A DNA stretch of 64,000 bases from Homarus americanus (GCF_018991925.1 NW_024722158.1:8870420-8934419), one strand, 5' to 3'; numbered from the stretch's first letter, positions 34,625 to 46,567 are shown. The notes: generated from the letters alone by a model not told the origin. Numbers and translations are program-made.

Positions 34625-35500
34625 ACATTACCTGCCACCCTCCCTCACCCCCTCCTTCCCTCACTCTCTTCCTACCTCCCTTATTATCTTCCTGCCTCCA
34701 TCCCTTTCTCCCTGCTTGCTTGCCTACCCCTCTCCCTTACTCTCTCTTTCCCTCCCTCCCTCCCTTCTTCCTTCCCTGCTCCATCCCTCCCTTCTTCCTT
34801 CCTGCTCCACCCCTTCTTTCTTCACCTTCACCCCTCCCTCCTTCTTCAGCCCTGCTCCACCCCCTCCTTCTTCCTTCCCTGCTCCCTCCCTCCCTTCTTC
34901 TTCCTGCTCCCTCCTCCCTCCTCCCTTCTTCTTTCCCTGCTCCATCCTCCTTCCCTTCTTCCTTCCCTGATCCATCCTTCCCTCCCTTCTTCCTTCCCTG
35001 CTCCATCCCTCCTCCTTCCTTCCTTCCTGCTCCACCCTCCCTTCTTCCTTCCCTGCTCCCACCTCCCTCCTCCTTCTTCCTTCCTGCTCCTCCTCCCCTC
35101 CTCCTTCTTCCTTCCCTGCTCCATCCCTCCCTTCTTCCTTCCCTGTCCACCTCCCTCCCCTCCTTCTTCTTCCTGCTCCTCCCTCCCCTCCTCCCTTCTT
35201 CTTTCCCTGCTCCATCCCTCCCCTTCTTCCTTCCCCTGATCATCCTTCCCCTCCCTTCTTCCTTCCCCTGCTCCATCCCCTCCCCTCCCTTCTTCCTTCC
35301 CCTCCCCCCTCCTTCCCCTCCCCACCCTCCCTTCTTCCTTCCCCTGCACGCCATCCTCCCCTCCCTTCTTCCTTCCCCTGCTCCCTCCCTCCTTCCTCCT
35401 TCCCTCCCTTCTTCCTTCCCTGCTCCATCCCTCCTTCCCTTCTTCCTTCCCTGCTCCATCCCTCCCTCCCTTCTTCCTTCCCTGCTCCATCCTTGTGTTC
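34625..35500. repeat. Polypyrimidine minisatellite, CTTCCCTGCTCCATCCCTCC type
   Basis: Irregular 20-40 bp units of CCTTCTTCCTTCCCTGCTCC and ATCCCTCC. Open frames on both strands (PFFLPAPS-type, EQGRKKGG-type) are compositional. Confidence 0.93.
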
Positions 35501-35865
35501 CTGGCGGACGATAATAAGAAAAGTCTCCATTTTCTCACTTAAACTTTAGTTTGGCAACAATCAGCTCGGTTTCTGTTTTTTAAGTGAACCCGAGTGGTAT
35601 TTTTTTACCCTTTTTGTCGTGTTTGGTGAGGTTTAATAGACCCGCTAAAGTAGAGAAGACGGATTGCCTAATTTTTCCCTCTTAAAGTTTAAGCTTCTCA
35701 AAAACTACCTTGCAAAAGTTAAGTTTTTTTTTCTGAATGATCTCCTTTACTGTATTTTACCTCAAGTTTAGCGAAAAAAATCTTTATGAAAAATTAATTT
35801 TCAAATAATTTTTTTCGGTACTTTATATCTTAAGTTGAGTTTTATAATGTCTAGAAATTTTCCTT

Positions 35866-36590
35866 TAAAATTTACCTTTGACACTTGATATTTACCTTTG
35901 ACACTTGATGTTTACCTTTGACACTTGATGTTTGCCTTTGACACTTGATGTTTGCCTTTGACACTTGATGTTTGCCTTTGACACTGGATGTTTACCTTTG
36001 ACACTTGATGTTTACCTTTGCCACTTGATGTTTGCCTTTGACACTTGATGCTTACCTTTGACACTTGATGTTTACCTTTGACACTTGATGCTTGCCTTTG
36101 ATACTTGATGCTTGCCTTTGACACTTGATGTTTACCTTTGACACTTGATGTTTACCTTTGACACTTGATGTTTGCCTTTGACACTTGATGTTTGCCTTTG
36201 ACACTTGATGTTTGCCTTTGACACTTGATGTTTACCTTTGACACTTGATGTTTGCCTTTGACACTTGATGTTTGCCTTGACACTTGATGTTTTCCTTTGA
36301 CACTTGATGTTTGCCTTTGACACTTGATGTTTTCCTTTGACACTTGATGTTTTCCTTTGACACTTGATGTTTGCCTTTGACACTTGATGTTTACCTTTGA
36401 CACTTGATGTTTGCCTTTGACACTTGATGTTTGCCTTTGACACTTGATGTTTACACTTGATGACCTTTGACACTTGATGTTTACCTTTGACACTTGATGT
36501 TTACCTTTGACACTTGATGTTTACCTTTGACACTTGATGTTTGCCTTTGACACTTGATGTTTGCCTTTGACACTTAATGCTTATCTTTAA
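35866..36590. repeat. 20-bp satellite, CACTTGATGTTTGCCTTTGA
   Basis: About 36 highly regular units; the main variant is TTTACC in place of TTTGCC. The last units decay into CACTTAATGCTTATCTTTAA. Confidence 0.97.
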
Positions 36591-36594
36591 TGCT

Positions 36595-37440
36595 TAAGTT
36601 TACTGTACCTTCTGGCTATGAAATCGATGTTTATGTCTTAAATTCCTTTTTGTCCCTTAAACATCATCTACCTCTCTACCTGTTTGTTTCTAATGTCCCC
36701 CCCCCCCTCTCCCGCCACTGTAGGGGGGGGGTGAGGTGTGCTTGACAGGTGTACTAGATAGTGACACAAATTATTCGTGTTTTACTCCGCCTGAAAGCAG
36801 TGTCTTTAAGCGTGTATATTAGATCAGCAATTACATTATTCATCAAGAGAGCGACGGAGAGGTGTAGAGACAGGGAGGGGGACGTAGGAAGTGACGGGAA
36901 ACAGTTAAGACAGCATCTTGGGAAACAGGTAAGCCAGTAAGCAGAAACATCACATAGTACACCTTTTTACATATACGTTGAGACATTGTTATAAACCTTT
37001 TTGACATATTTCATAACTGAATGACAGAACACATATCGAATGACATTCTAAAATAACTGTTCGTTCATGCTAACGGAAAAGATTAACATAAGTTATGAAA
37101 TTGACAGACGTGAACAATAAACTGAAAGTCTGCATATAGTTTGAGAATGTAACAATTGGAGAATGACATACCACCATAAGATCTTGACAAACAGATAATA
37201 AATTGACAAACAACATAACTACTACCATACCCCTTGGTGCATTTTACACAGAGGGCTTGACCACCCGAAACCATGAAACAATAATCGAAACAGTGGTATG
37301 TACCGAAGATTCAGTGAAACAATGAATACGAGGTGACTTGGTGTGCTATCTGTAGGTCGGTTAGGTCGGTATCAGTCCCGAGACACCCACTCGAGGAGTA
37401 CTGTTCATAGTCGGTCTGGCACACTTCGGAGGCACCCTGC
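36595..37440. other. No gene recognised; C-run/G-run pair at 36692-36731
   Basis: A poly(C) run and a poly(G) run face each other across about 20 bases. The rest may include the 5' flank of the transposon at 37442, but no terminal inverted repeat was found. Confidence 0.45.
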
Positions 37441-37441
37441 T

Positions 37442-38466
37442 ATGCCTCGCAGACGATATCGCCGGGTGTCAGACGAATATCGTGATGGATTAATTACTCG
37501 ATATGAAGCTGGAGAGGATTTTCTGGACACTGCTGCCGAGCTACGAGTTCCAAGAACCACAGCATATGAAATAATTCGCAAGTTTGTGGAGACAGGAGAA
37601 AGACGGGGGACTACATGGAGGAGGAGGAGGACGACCACCTGTGCTGGATGACGAGGCGAAGGACTTGTTGAGGCTACACCAACGATCACCGCTAGAGAGT
37701 TTAACCATACACTTCTACAAACATTTCCAGGCAAGCCACGTGTATGCAACATGACTGTTTCTTGGGCTTTGGATAGCGAGCTTAATACCTTGAAACAGGT
37801 ACACAATGTACCGGCTAACCGCAATTCAGAGGACGTGAAAGCCGCTCGTGTAGCGTTTGCTCAGTACATGTGTGAGGATGGCATTCATCAACCTCTTGTG
37901 TACGTAGATGAAACCGGCTACAACCTGTATACGTGTAGGACCTACGGCCGGGCTCCACGGGGACAACCCGTCAACAGGATCGTTGCAGGACAGCGTGGCA
38001 GTAACGTCACATTGATAGCAGCTATCTACAATCTGGCAGGCCTATTCTATTATGAAATTCATGTAACATCTGTGACCAAGGAAGTATTAAAAAATTTCGT
38101 GACCTCGCTGGAGTCTGTGCTAGGTCCTGAGGCTTCTGTGATTTTAATGGATAATGCACCTTGTCATGCAGAAATTGAACAGGAATTTGAGGATCGTGTC
38201 ATCAAGAAACTTCCTCCTAACCTTTCCTAAATCCGTTTGAGAATTGCTTCTCAATACTGAAAGCCACTGTGAAGCGACAACTGAACAACATAGCTGATCG
38301 TTGTGATGCACGTGCTACACCTCGACATGGGGTCACCTAAAGGATGTATCGAGAGAGACTTCTCCAACAGGTACTGAGGACAGCAGTCGCCAGTATTGAT
38401 GCTACCCTTTGTTCAGCAAACTACCAGCACTCCCAAACATACATACGAGAGGACATCTGGGATTAA
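37442..38466 (+). pseudogene. Tc1/mariner-superfamily (IS630-like) transposase, frameshifted
   Basis: DDE transposase remnant. From the ATG at 37442 the N-terminus shows a helix-turn-helix region (RRVSDEYRDGLI, TAAELRVPRTTAYEIIRKFV), then a shift into another frame near 37620 (GGRPPVLDDEAKDLL). The original frame returns by about 37720 and is open to 38230. The catalytic core has the first aspartate in YVDETGYNLYT (codon 37907), the glycine-rich GRAPRGQPVNR, NVTLIAAIYN, and the second aspartate in LMDNAPCHAE (codon 38150). A small deletion at about 38218 shifts frame again. The glutamate lies in NPFENCFSILK (codon 38239). An in-frame TAA follows at about 38338, and the frame ends at TAA 38464-38466. 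The spacing between second aspartate and glutamate is close to 30 residues. Inactive copy; terminal repeats not found. Confidence 0.85.
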
Positions 38467-38783
38467 AATCATCATTGCTAATGGCCCGTCTGCAGCTTTG
38501 TAATGTAAAGGGACCCGGGTTTTGTTGAATTAATTAATTGTTGAGTTTCTGTATATATCGTTTATATACGTGCACTACTGTATATGCCATTCAAAGCTTA
38601 TGTTAATTGTCAAATATGTGTGTAAAACTATCCAATCTTTTATTTTCATTGTCAGTATCCATAGTGCTTCGTCAATAATTTTGTGAGCATCTCCTCTCTG
38701 AAACTATTTTGTTACAGCGTCAATTCATTACAAGAGAATGTCAAAGGATAAGATATAACGTCAAAGCCACAGGTGAACTGTCC

Positions 38784-38832
38784 TTTATTTCGTTGAACTG
38801 TTCCAACTGTTATGTGACAAGGTGTATTTATT
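38784..38832 (-). promoter_or_regulatory. Two AATAAA polyadenylation signals downstream of the candidate terminal exon
   Basis: The complement of 38827-38832 and of 38784-38789 both read AATAAA. They lie about 12 and 55 bases after the TGA of the minus-strand exon 38844-39103. Confidence 0.55.
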
Positions 38833-38843
38833 ATTTTGTCATC

Positions 38844-39103
38844 TCACAAACACAATGAAAATGAGCCTGTAGACTTGGCCTTTTCCTGGTACACAGTGTG
38901 GCCGGCACCGCCTTCACTTTCTTTAGCTGTAAAGTTAAGGTACTCATTCACTGCTGGGTGAACTCTGGGTGCCCCGGACGCAAACCAACGACTCTTAAAA
39001 GACAAGAGACGAGCGCTGTATTCACTTGGCTGACCCATCATTCCACATAAAGGCTCAGTAGTGATGTCAGGCAACGTGGATATGCCTCCAGCGTGGTGCA
39101 ATC
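38844..39103 (-). CDS. Candidate terminal coding exon of an unidentified host gene
   Basis: The minus strand has a pyrimidine-rich acceptor (TTGTTTCTTCTGAG) immediately before 39103. An 85-codon open frame then runs to TGA at 38844-38846, followed by two AATAAA signals. The protein has mixed, non-repetitive composition with good coding character (LPDITTEPLCGMMGQ, SARLLSFKSRWFASG, VHPAVNEYLNFTAKES, ending GSFSLCL). There is no signal peptide, membrane segment or familiar catalytic motif. The exon enters in the phase that needs one base from the previous exon, which is exactly what the candidate exon 39225-39357 leaves. I do not recognise the family. Against it: no transcript evidence, and the upstream exons are less certain. 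Confidence 0.55.
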
Positions 39104-39224
39104 CTCAGAAGAAACAAGGTTAGAAAACATGCACTGCAGTCTGAAAATTGAGCTGAGCTGAGCTGTTCAGACATACGCCCTTGTGACCTTTTACGAAATT
39201 AAACAGCGAGTCTTCAGCACTCAC

Positions 39225-39357
39225 GGAGATTCATGACGTTTCGTAACATTTTACTGAGAGATGAGTATCGAACCGTCAGGTTCGTTCGTACTGTTACTGA
39301 TGGAACGACGCCGTTGGCCATCATCCAGTCATTCTCGGGGTATTGTCCAGCCTTCAG
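39225..39357 (-). CDS. Candidate penultimate exon of the same gene
   Basis: The open frame reads AGQYPENDWMMANGVVPS, then TVRTNLTVRYSSLSK and MLRNVMNL, and stops at a consensus donor CTCC/GTGAGT (intron begins at 39224). The acceptor is either AAAG before 39357 or GAAG before 39351; both are phase 0 with a weak pyrimidine tract. The exon leaves one base, completing an arginine codon with the first two bases of the next exon. Phase agreement between independent splice sites is the main support. Confidence 0.5.
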
Positions 39358-39438
39358 CTTTAGTCCTATTGTTGGTGTTGTTCTTAACGTTCACGCCCTC
39401 TGTTAAGATTTACTTTTTTAGAAATAATAATTTTCCCT

Positions 39439-39439
39439 C

Positions 39440-39504
<65 letters not shown>
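39439..39504. repeat. (AAT)n microsatellite
   Basis: About 22 AAT units; it would be intronic if the candidate gene is real. Confidence 0.97.
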
Positions 39505-39507
<3 letters not shown>

Positions 39508-39509
39508 TG

Positions 39510-39935
39510 TCATATCATTATCACCGGCCACTTATCGTGAACATATATTATAAATTATTACAGTAGTGATTGAGAGCCAGCAACAGTGCCAGAGTTGATC
39601 CTAAAGCAATGTTAAGCAATACTTGAAGAACAAAATCCCTTACTCACCGAGACTACCACCAGTTAGGTCAGGAACGGCGTATAATACACTACTGTACTTA
39701 ACAAAAACTCATGTATGAGAAAATAATTATACACGGTGTCTCAGATTAATGTATACACACCACCGAACATATTCTGGGAGACGGCGTAAATACCATTGAG
39801 GACAAGCACTCACACGGTCACTATATAAACCTATAAGACAGTGTGTATAGTTTTTGTTGAGACACGCTAAATTCTGTTACTAATGGAGGTGAATTAGTCA
39901 ACATCGGGTATAATGAAGTTCAATTTGGCAGTCGT
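39510..39935. other. No additional feature recognised
   Basis: Unique-looking sequence, possibly intronic for the minus-strand candidate gene. Confidence 0.35.
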
Positions 39936-39941
39936 TATTAC

Positions 39942-39989
39942 CTGTCGGGCGCCATTACTGTCCCAGTCCAGGATGACAGTCCACCGGGG
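39942..39989 (-). CDS. Candidate 48-nt exon further upstream in the same gene
   Basis: Bounded on the minus strand by an acceptor (TTACCCCCTCAG) and a donor (CGACAG/GTAATA). It encodes 16 codons, PRWTVILDWDSNGARQ, with both boundaries in phase 0, compatible with the next candidate exon. It is short and could be chance. Further upstream exons would lie beyond the satellite and the second assembly gap, and I could not find them. Confidence 0.35.
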
Positions 39990-40026
39990 CTGAGGGGGTA
40001 ATTGACTGTATTTAGTATATTGATAA

Positions 40027-40029
<3 letters not shown>

Positions 40030-40080
<51 letters not shown>
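40030..40080. repeat. (GT)n microsatellite
   Basis: About 25 GT units. Confidence 0.97.
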
Positions 40081-40081
<1 letters not shown>

Positions 40082-40198
40082 TATAGACAGGATATAAAAC
40101 ATTACCGTCAAAATTTGGCAATAGTGAAAAAGAATTGGGTGGACTCTGACCAATCAACATCGAGGTACTTGAATTGACGTCCAATCAGCGTGCAGATG

Positions 40199-41368
40199 GG
40201 TAGAGAATTGAAGAATATAAAAGAAAATTATTTTTACCACATTACAGTGTGTATGGTGGTACAGTGGTGACTATGGTGGTACAGTGGTGACTATGGTGGT
40301 ACAGTGGTGATGGTAGACAGTGATGACTGGTGGTACAGTGATGACTGTACAGTGGTGACTGTACAGTGATGACTGTATGGTGGTACAGTGACAGTGACAG
40401 TGACATACTGTGTACAGTGGTGGTATGACAGTGTGACTGTATGGTACAGTGATGACTGTACAGTGATGACTGTATGGTGATGACTGTATGGTGGTACAGT
40501 GATGACTGTATGGTGGTACAGTGATGACTGTATGGTGGTACAGTGATGACTGTATGGTGGTACAGTGATGACTGTATGGTGGTACAGTGATGACTATGGT
40601 GGTACAGTGATGACTGTATGGTGGTACAGTGATGACATGGTGGTACAGTGATGACTGTATGGTGGTACAGTGATGACTGTATGGTGGTACAGTGATGACT
40701 ATAGTGGTACAGTGGTGACAGTATGGTGGTACAGTGGTGACAGTATGGTGGTACAGTGGTGACAGTATGGTGGTAAAGTGATGACTATAGTGGTACAGTG
40801 GTGACAGTATGGTGGTATAGTGGTGACAGCATGGTGGTATAGTAGTGACCATGTATAATAAAGTGGTAACCAACAGCAAACTTGTCCCCCAGGTAACGTT
40901 GTTTAGTCACCAGGTGTAATATGCTAAGGGGGTTTATTCTTCAAGTGATCCAACGTATTTAAAATAACCTCCCAAGTTCATCTGTCAGAGTTATATTACA
41001 CTCTAGTGCACATGACGTCACTGATCTCGTGTGTTTGTTTACCAACATCAGAGAGAAGCAGAGTAGCGAGACCCCCCCCTTCCCCACACCGGTGTTAAAT
41101 AGTGAGGCTTGAGTCAACACGGAGGTCTAAATACATCCAAGTTTTGTAGTGTGGTAAGCAACGTGTTAATAATGATGTTGTGTTGGGAGGCGAAACCCAC
41201 ACACACACACACACACACACACGGTACTCCAACACACACATAGAGTACTCCAACACACACACACAGTACTCCAACACACACACACAGTACTCCAACACAC
41301 ACACACAGTACTCCAACAAACACACACAGTACTCCAACACACACGCACAGTACTCCAACACACAGAGT
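40199..41368. repeat. First copy of a near-identical segment ending at the gap
   Basis: Starts GGTAGAGAATTGAAGAATAT. It contains a TGGTGGTACAGTGATGACTG minisatellite (40250-40850), then 508 bases of mostly unique sequence (40861-41368) that match 42267-42774 with no difference I could see. It stops exactly at the N-run. Confidence 0.9.
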
Positions 41369-41468
41369 NNNNNNNNNNNNNNNNNNNNNNNNNNNNNNNN
41401 NNNNNNNNNNNNNNNNNNNNNNNNNNNNNNNNNNNNNNNNNNNNNNNNNNNNNNNNNNNNNNNNNNNN
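41369..41468. other. Assembly gap (100 N)
   Basis: Exactly 100 N between two copies of the same sequence. Confidence 1.
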
Positions 41469-42774
41469 GGTAGAGAATTGAAGAATATAAAAGAAAATTA
41501 TTTTTACCACATTACAGTGTGTATGGTGGTACAGTGGTGACTATGGTGGTACAGTGGTGACTATGGTGGTACAGTGGTGACTGTATGGTGGTACAGTGAT
41601 GACTGTATGGTGGTACAGTGGTGACAGTATGGTGGTACAGTGGTGACAGCATGGTGGTAAAGTGATGACTATAGTGGTACAGTGGTGACAGTATGGTGGT
41701 ACAGTGGTGACAGTATGGTGGTACAGTGATGACTGTATGGTGGTACAGTGATGACTGTATGGTGGTACAGTGATGACTATAGTGGTACAGTGGTGACAGT
41801 ATGGTGGTACAGTGGTGACAGTATGGTGGTACAGTGGTGACAGTATGGTGGTAAAGTGATGACTATAGTGGTGGTAAACAGGATGACTCTTATGGTGGTA
41901 CAGGATGACTACAGGTAATAAGAAAGAGGACTGTATGGTGGTACAGTGGTGACAGTATGGTGGTACAGTGGTGACAGCATGGTGGTAAAGTGATGACTAT
42001 AGTGGTACAGTGGTGACAGTATGGTGGTACAGTGGTGACAGTATGGTGGTACAGTGATGACTGTATGGTGGTACAGTGATGACTGTATGGTGGTACAGTG
42101 ATGACTATAGTGGTACAGTGGTGACAGTATGGTGGTACAGTGGTGACAGTATGGTGGTACAGTGGTGACAGTATGGTGGTAAAGTGATGACTATAGTGGT
42201 ACAGTGGTGACAGTATGGTGGTATAGTGGTGACAGCATGGTGGTATAGTAGTGACCATGTATAATAAAGTGGTAACCAACAGCAAACTTGTCCCCCAGGT
42301 AACGTTGTTTAGTCACCAGGTGTAATATGCTAAGGGGGTTTATTCTTCAAGTGATCCAACGTATTTAAAATAACCTCCCAAGTTCATCTGTCAGAGTTAT
42401 ATTACACTCTAGTGCACATGACGTCACTGATCTCGTGTGTTTGTTTACCAACATCAGAGAGAAGCAGAGTAGCGAGACCCCCCCCTTCCCCACACCGGTG
42501 TTAAATAGTGAGGCTTGAGTCAACACGGAGGTCTAAATACATCCAAGTTTTGTAGTGTGGTAAGCAACGTGTTAATAATGATGTTGTGTTGGGAGGCGAA
42601 ACCCACACACACACACACACACACACACGGTACTCCAACACACACATAGAGTACTCCAACACACACACACAGTACTCCAACACACACACACAGTACTCCA
42701 ACACACACACACAGTACTCCAACAAACACACACAGTACTCCAACACACACGCACAGTACTCCAACACACAGAGT
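41469..42774. repeat. Second copy of the same segment, starting at the gap
   Basis: Begins with the same GGTAGAGAATTGAAGAATAT directly after the N-run. The minisatellite here spans about 41515-42260 and differs in unit number and order from the first copy. The following 508 bases match exactly. Confidence 0.9.
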
Positions 42775-43690
42775 ACTCCAACACACAGAGCACGCACACA
42801 CGGTAACGCAACACACACAGCACTCCAACACACACACACAGTACTCCAACACACAGAGTACTCCAACACACACAGAGTACTCCAACACACACAGAACACA
42901 CAGAGTACTCCACACACAGAGTACTCCAACACACAGAGTACTCCAACACACAGAGTACTCCAACACACGAGTACCTGAACACACAGAGCACTCCAACACA
43001 CAGAGGCACTCCAACACACACAGTACTCCAACACACAGAGTACTCCAACACACACACAGTACTCCAACACACACGGTACCCAACACACACAGTACTCCAA
43101 CACACACGGTACTCCAACACACACGGTACTCCAACACACACAGTACCCAACACACACGGTACTCCAACACACGGTACTCCAACACACACGGTACTCCAAC
43201 ACACACAGCCCAACACACACGGTACTCCAACACACAGAGTACTCCAACACACACGGTAACAACACACATGCACTCCAACACACACGGTACTCCAACACAC
43301 ACGGTACTCCAACACACACAGTACTCCAACACACACGGTAATTCAACACACAGAGTACTCCAACACACGGTACTCCAACAGAGTACCCAACACACACGGT
43401 ACCCAACACACAGAGTACTCCAACACACACGGTACCCAACACAAACACACACTCCAACACACACGGTACTCCAACACACACGGTACCCAACACACACAGT
43501 ACTCCAACACACACGGTACTCCAACACACACGGTACTCCAACACACACACAATACTCCAACACACACGGTACTCCAACACACACGGTACTCCAACATACA
43601 CAGTACTCCAACACACACAGTATTCCAACACACACGGTACTCCAACACACAGAGTACTCCAACACACACGGTACTCCAGCGCACACATTA
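42602..43690. repeat. 14/15-bp satellite, ACACACGGTACTCCA
   Basis: A (CA)n start followed by about 75 units of CACACACGGTACTCCAA with AGAGTACTCC and CAGTACTCC variants. Minus frames of about 400 codons (VCVGVLCVLEY) are satellite-derived. Confidence 0.96.
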
Positions 43691-43699
43691 AGGGCACCT

Positions 43700-44110
43700 G
43701 GAACAATGAACTATTTTTACCAACTTTTACCTAAGATTCATAACATTTATACTGTGTTTTTTTGATAAAAGAAAGAAGCTTTTTTGTGCCTACTGGTGAC
43801 AAACATCCACACATTGTCTTGATACTAATGCACATAACATTCCTTCCATACTGAGTGTTATGTAAAATATAAAGGGGTGAATGGATTTGTTCTGGTGACC
43901 GTCAGGACCCGGCTGTAGGCCTCAGCATCACACCATCTCGCTCCCTACTTAATAATGTCTCCAACAATTATATTAACATATGTATTACCTGTGTGTGTGT
44001 GTGTGTGTGCGCGCGCAATAAGAGAACCCCTTGGATACAGTGAGTAAGAATCTTAACTTCTATAGTAAAGTGATTTTATTCATCGTTTTTAAATGGTTAG
44101 GTTAGGTTCA
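43700..44110. other. No gene recognised; (GT)n/(GC)n at 43990-44018
   Basis: Unique-looking apart from a short GT/GCGCGC run. Confidence 0.45.
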
Positions 44111-44119
44111 TCATCCTCT

Positions 44120-44510
44120 TGGGTTGAAATTTATCATATTTATCCTCTCTAAATATTTCTTCTTTTGGTTTGTTTACATAGTCTGGTCCTCCTCCATTTT
44201 GTTTTATTATTGTCCTCCATTCAACTACTTATCTTTCTCCTTTCAATTCTTTAGCTTCTTAATTCTTTCAACTTCTTATTTTTCTCCTTCTTTCATTTCT
44301 CTATTTTTCTCTTTCTTTCATTTCTTTATTTCCTCCTCTTTCTTCCAACCTTTATCTCTTCTCTTCAGGGAGTTCCTCCTTCTTCACATACTTCGGCAGT
44401 TCTGCTTCTTGTTACGAGTTTTCTTTTCCTTACTTTCTTCTCTAATGAACCTCACTTTCTCTCTTTTTCTTTATCTCTTTCTCTTTCATTCTCTAACGCT
44501 ATCCATTGGG
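44120..44510. repeat. T/C-rich low-complexity tract
   Basis: TTTCTTCC- and CTTTCTTT-rich sequence. A 131-codon plus frame here is compositional. Confidence 0.75.
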
Positions 44511-44511
44511 T

Positions 44512-44660
44512 TAGGTTAGGCTAGGCTCAATTAGGTTAGGTTAGGTTAGGTTAGGCTAGGCTAGGCTAGGCTCAGTTTGGTTAGGTTAGGTTAGAGTTAA
44601 GGTGTCTAATATTCAGGTGAAATAAACTGGGGTGTCTAATCTTCAGGTGATTTCATATTC
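44512..44660. repeat. (TTAGG)n / (CTAGG)n array with two TAATCTTCAGGTGA-type motifs
   Basis: GGTTAGGTTAGGTTAGGCTAGG-type pentamers to about 44595, then GGTGTCTAATATTCAGGTGA and GGTGTCTAATCTTCAGGTGA in tandem. Confidence 0.85.
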
Positions 44661-45109
44661 TACTGAAGCTGAATTGAAAGTATTCGACCTTTGACCTTTA
44701 TTTTCCGCAGGTGGACAATACTTTCCGCTCTTGGATTCCCTGTCCTAAAAATGACTACGGATTTAATGTTTGACTTCCACGCTCATCAAATTTAACATAC
44801 CTCATTTGATTCCCTAAATATCATTCTCTATTGTCATTTATCATCGTTTTATTACAATATTTCACCATTTAGTTCAATATATCATTTTTGACTTCGTTTT
44901 TATCTAAAAAAGAAGAAGAAGAAAAGAATTCACAATACTGAAGTCAACCTATCCCCAAATTTGACTTCCCCCAACTAGAATGTTTTGTTTGGAATCCTAA
45001 GTTATCTTCCACCTTCAGCTTGTCACTTTTTTTTTCTTTTTCAATATTCGGTTCTTGTCTCTCTTCACCAGTGGGTTTTCTTCACAGAGATATAAACTGT
45101 TGTAAGAAA

Positions 45110-45885
45110 GTTAAAAGTAAGAGTTGAAAGAAAAGTAGAAAGTTGAAAGAAAGTGAAAATAGAAGAGTTGAAAGAAAAAATTAAGAACAATTAAAAGTTT
45201 GAAAGAAATAGAAAAGTAAAAGATTTGAAAAGGTGGAAAGTAAAAGTTGAAAGAAAGAAAAGTAGAGTTGAAAGAAAGAAAAGTAGAGTTGAAAGAAAGA
45301 AAAGTAGAGTTGAAAGAAAGAAAAGTAGAGTTGAAAGAAAGAAAAGTAGAGTTGAAAAAAAGAAAAGTAGAGTTGAAAGAAAGAAAAGTAAGAGTTGAAA
45401 GAAAGAAAAGTAAGAGTTGAAAGAAAGAAAAGTAAGAGTTGAAAGAAAGAAAAGTAGAGTTGAAAGAAAGAAAAGTAGAGTTGAAAGAAAGAAAAGTAGA
45501 GTTGAAAGAAAGAAAAGTAGAGTTGAAAGAAAGAAAAGTAGAGTTGAAAGAAAGAAAAGTAGAGTTGAAAGAAAGAAAAGTAAGAGTTGAAAGAAAGAAA
45601 AGTAAGAGTTGAAAGAAAGAAAAGTAAGAGTTGAAAGAAAGAAAAGTAGAGTTGAAAGAAAGAAAAGTAAGAGTTGAAAGAAAGAAAAGTAAGAGTTGAA
45701 AGAAAGAAAAGTAAGAGTTGAAAGAAAGAAAAGTAGAGTTGAAAGAAAGAAAAGTAGAGTTGAAAGAAAGAAAAGTAAGAGTTGAAAGAAAGAAAAGTAA
45801 GAGTTGAAAGAAAGAAAAGTAAGAGTTGAAAGAAAGAAAAGTAAGAGTTGAAAGAAAGAAAAGTAGAGTTGAAAAAAAAGCTAAA
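45110..45885. repeat. 21/23-bp purine-rich satellite, GAAAGAAAGAAAAGTAGAGT type
   Basis: About 33 units of TTGAAAGAAAGAAAAGTAGAG, and a longer form with GTAAGAG, in alternating blocks. Strong strand asymmetry (almost no C). Confidence 0.96.
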
Positions 45886-45889
45886 ATAT

Positions 45890-46560
45890 GGATGAAAGAA
45901 AGAGTTGTTAGTTCAGTACAGCCAAGCCAGGGATGATATCAAACATATGTACACTATTAATTTTTTCACCCCAAATTAAAAACACTATTGACACGCCTCA
46001 TGGTATAAGCTTGAACATTCTACCCAAGATTGATTGAATAGGTGTGAATGTTGACGCCGCACATACCACTAAACACCAAAACCAGTAAGCGTTTGTGAGC
46101 TTCTTCTGGTTAGGTTAGGTTAGGTGGTATTAGCAGTGCAGGTGGTATAAACGATGCAGGTGGTACAGGTGGTATTAGCAGTACAGGTAGTACACGTCTA
46201 CACCCTAATTACAGGTGGCGTTCATTAACCACCTCACTCTGGTATTGTGAGGACACCAGGTACTGACAGAGGTGTGGCCGGTGTGTGATGGTACTCTAGA
46301 ATTTAATTAAGATTTTACAGGTAGTTCACTTACAGGTAGATAATGAACTTGCTGGTCATTACTTGGTTATTATACGGTTATTAGTAGATTGGTCATTATT
46401 CCTGCCCAGTGAGTATAGTGTTTATTGTGTACATTAACTAATATCCTGGGGATGTTTTCAGGTATACATCGACTTTAAGGCAAATGAATCCTAGATGTGC
46501 CAGCTTCCATCCTAACCATTAACACTGAAGCTCGTAAGGGTTGCATGTTGATAGCATTAT
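45890..46560. other. No gene recognised; GGTTAGG at about 46110
   Basis: Short AGGTGGTATTAGCAGTACAG repeats at 46125-46200; otherwise unique-looking. Confidence 0.45.
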
Positions 46561-46567
46561 GGCTTGT

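Noticed and set aside
44124..44519. 131-codon hydrophobic plus frame resembling a membrane protein
   Set aside because: The T/C-rich tract gives F, L and S runs by composition; no topology or homology evidence.
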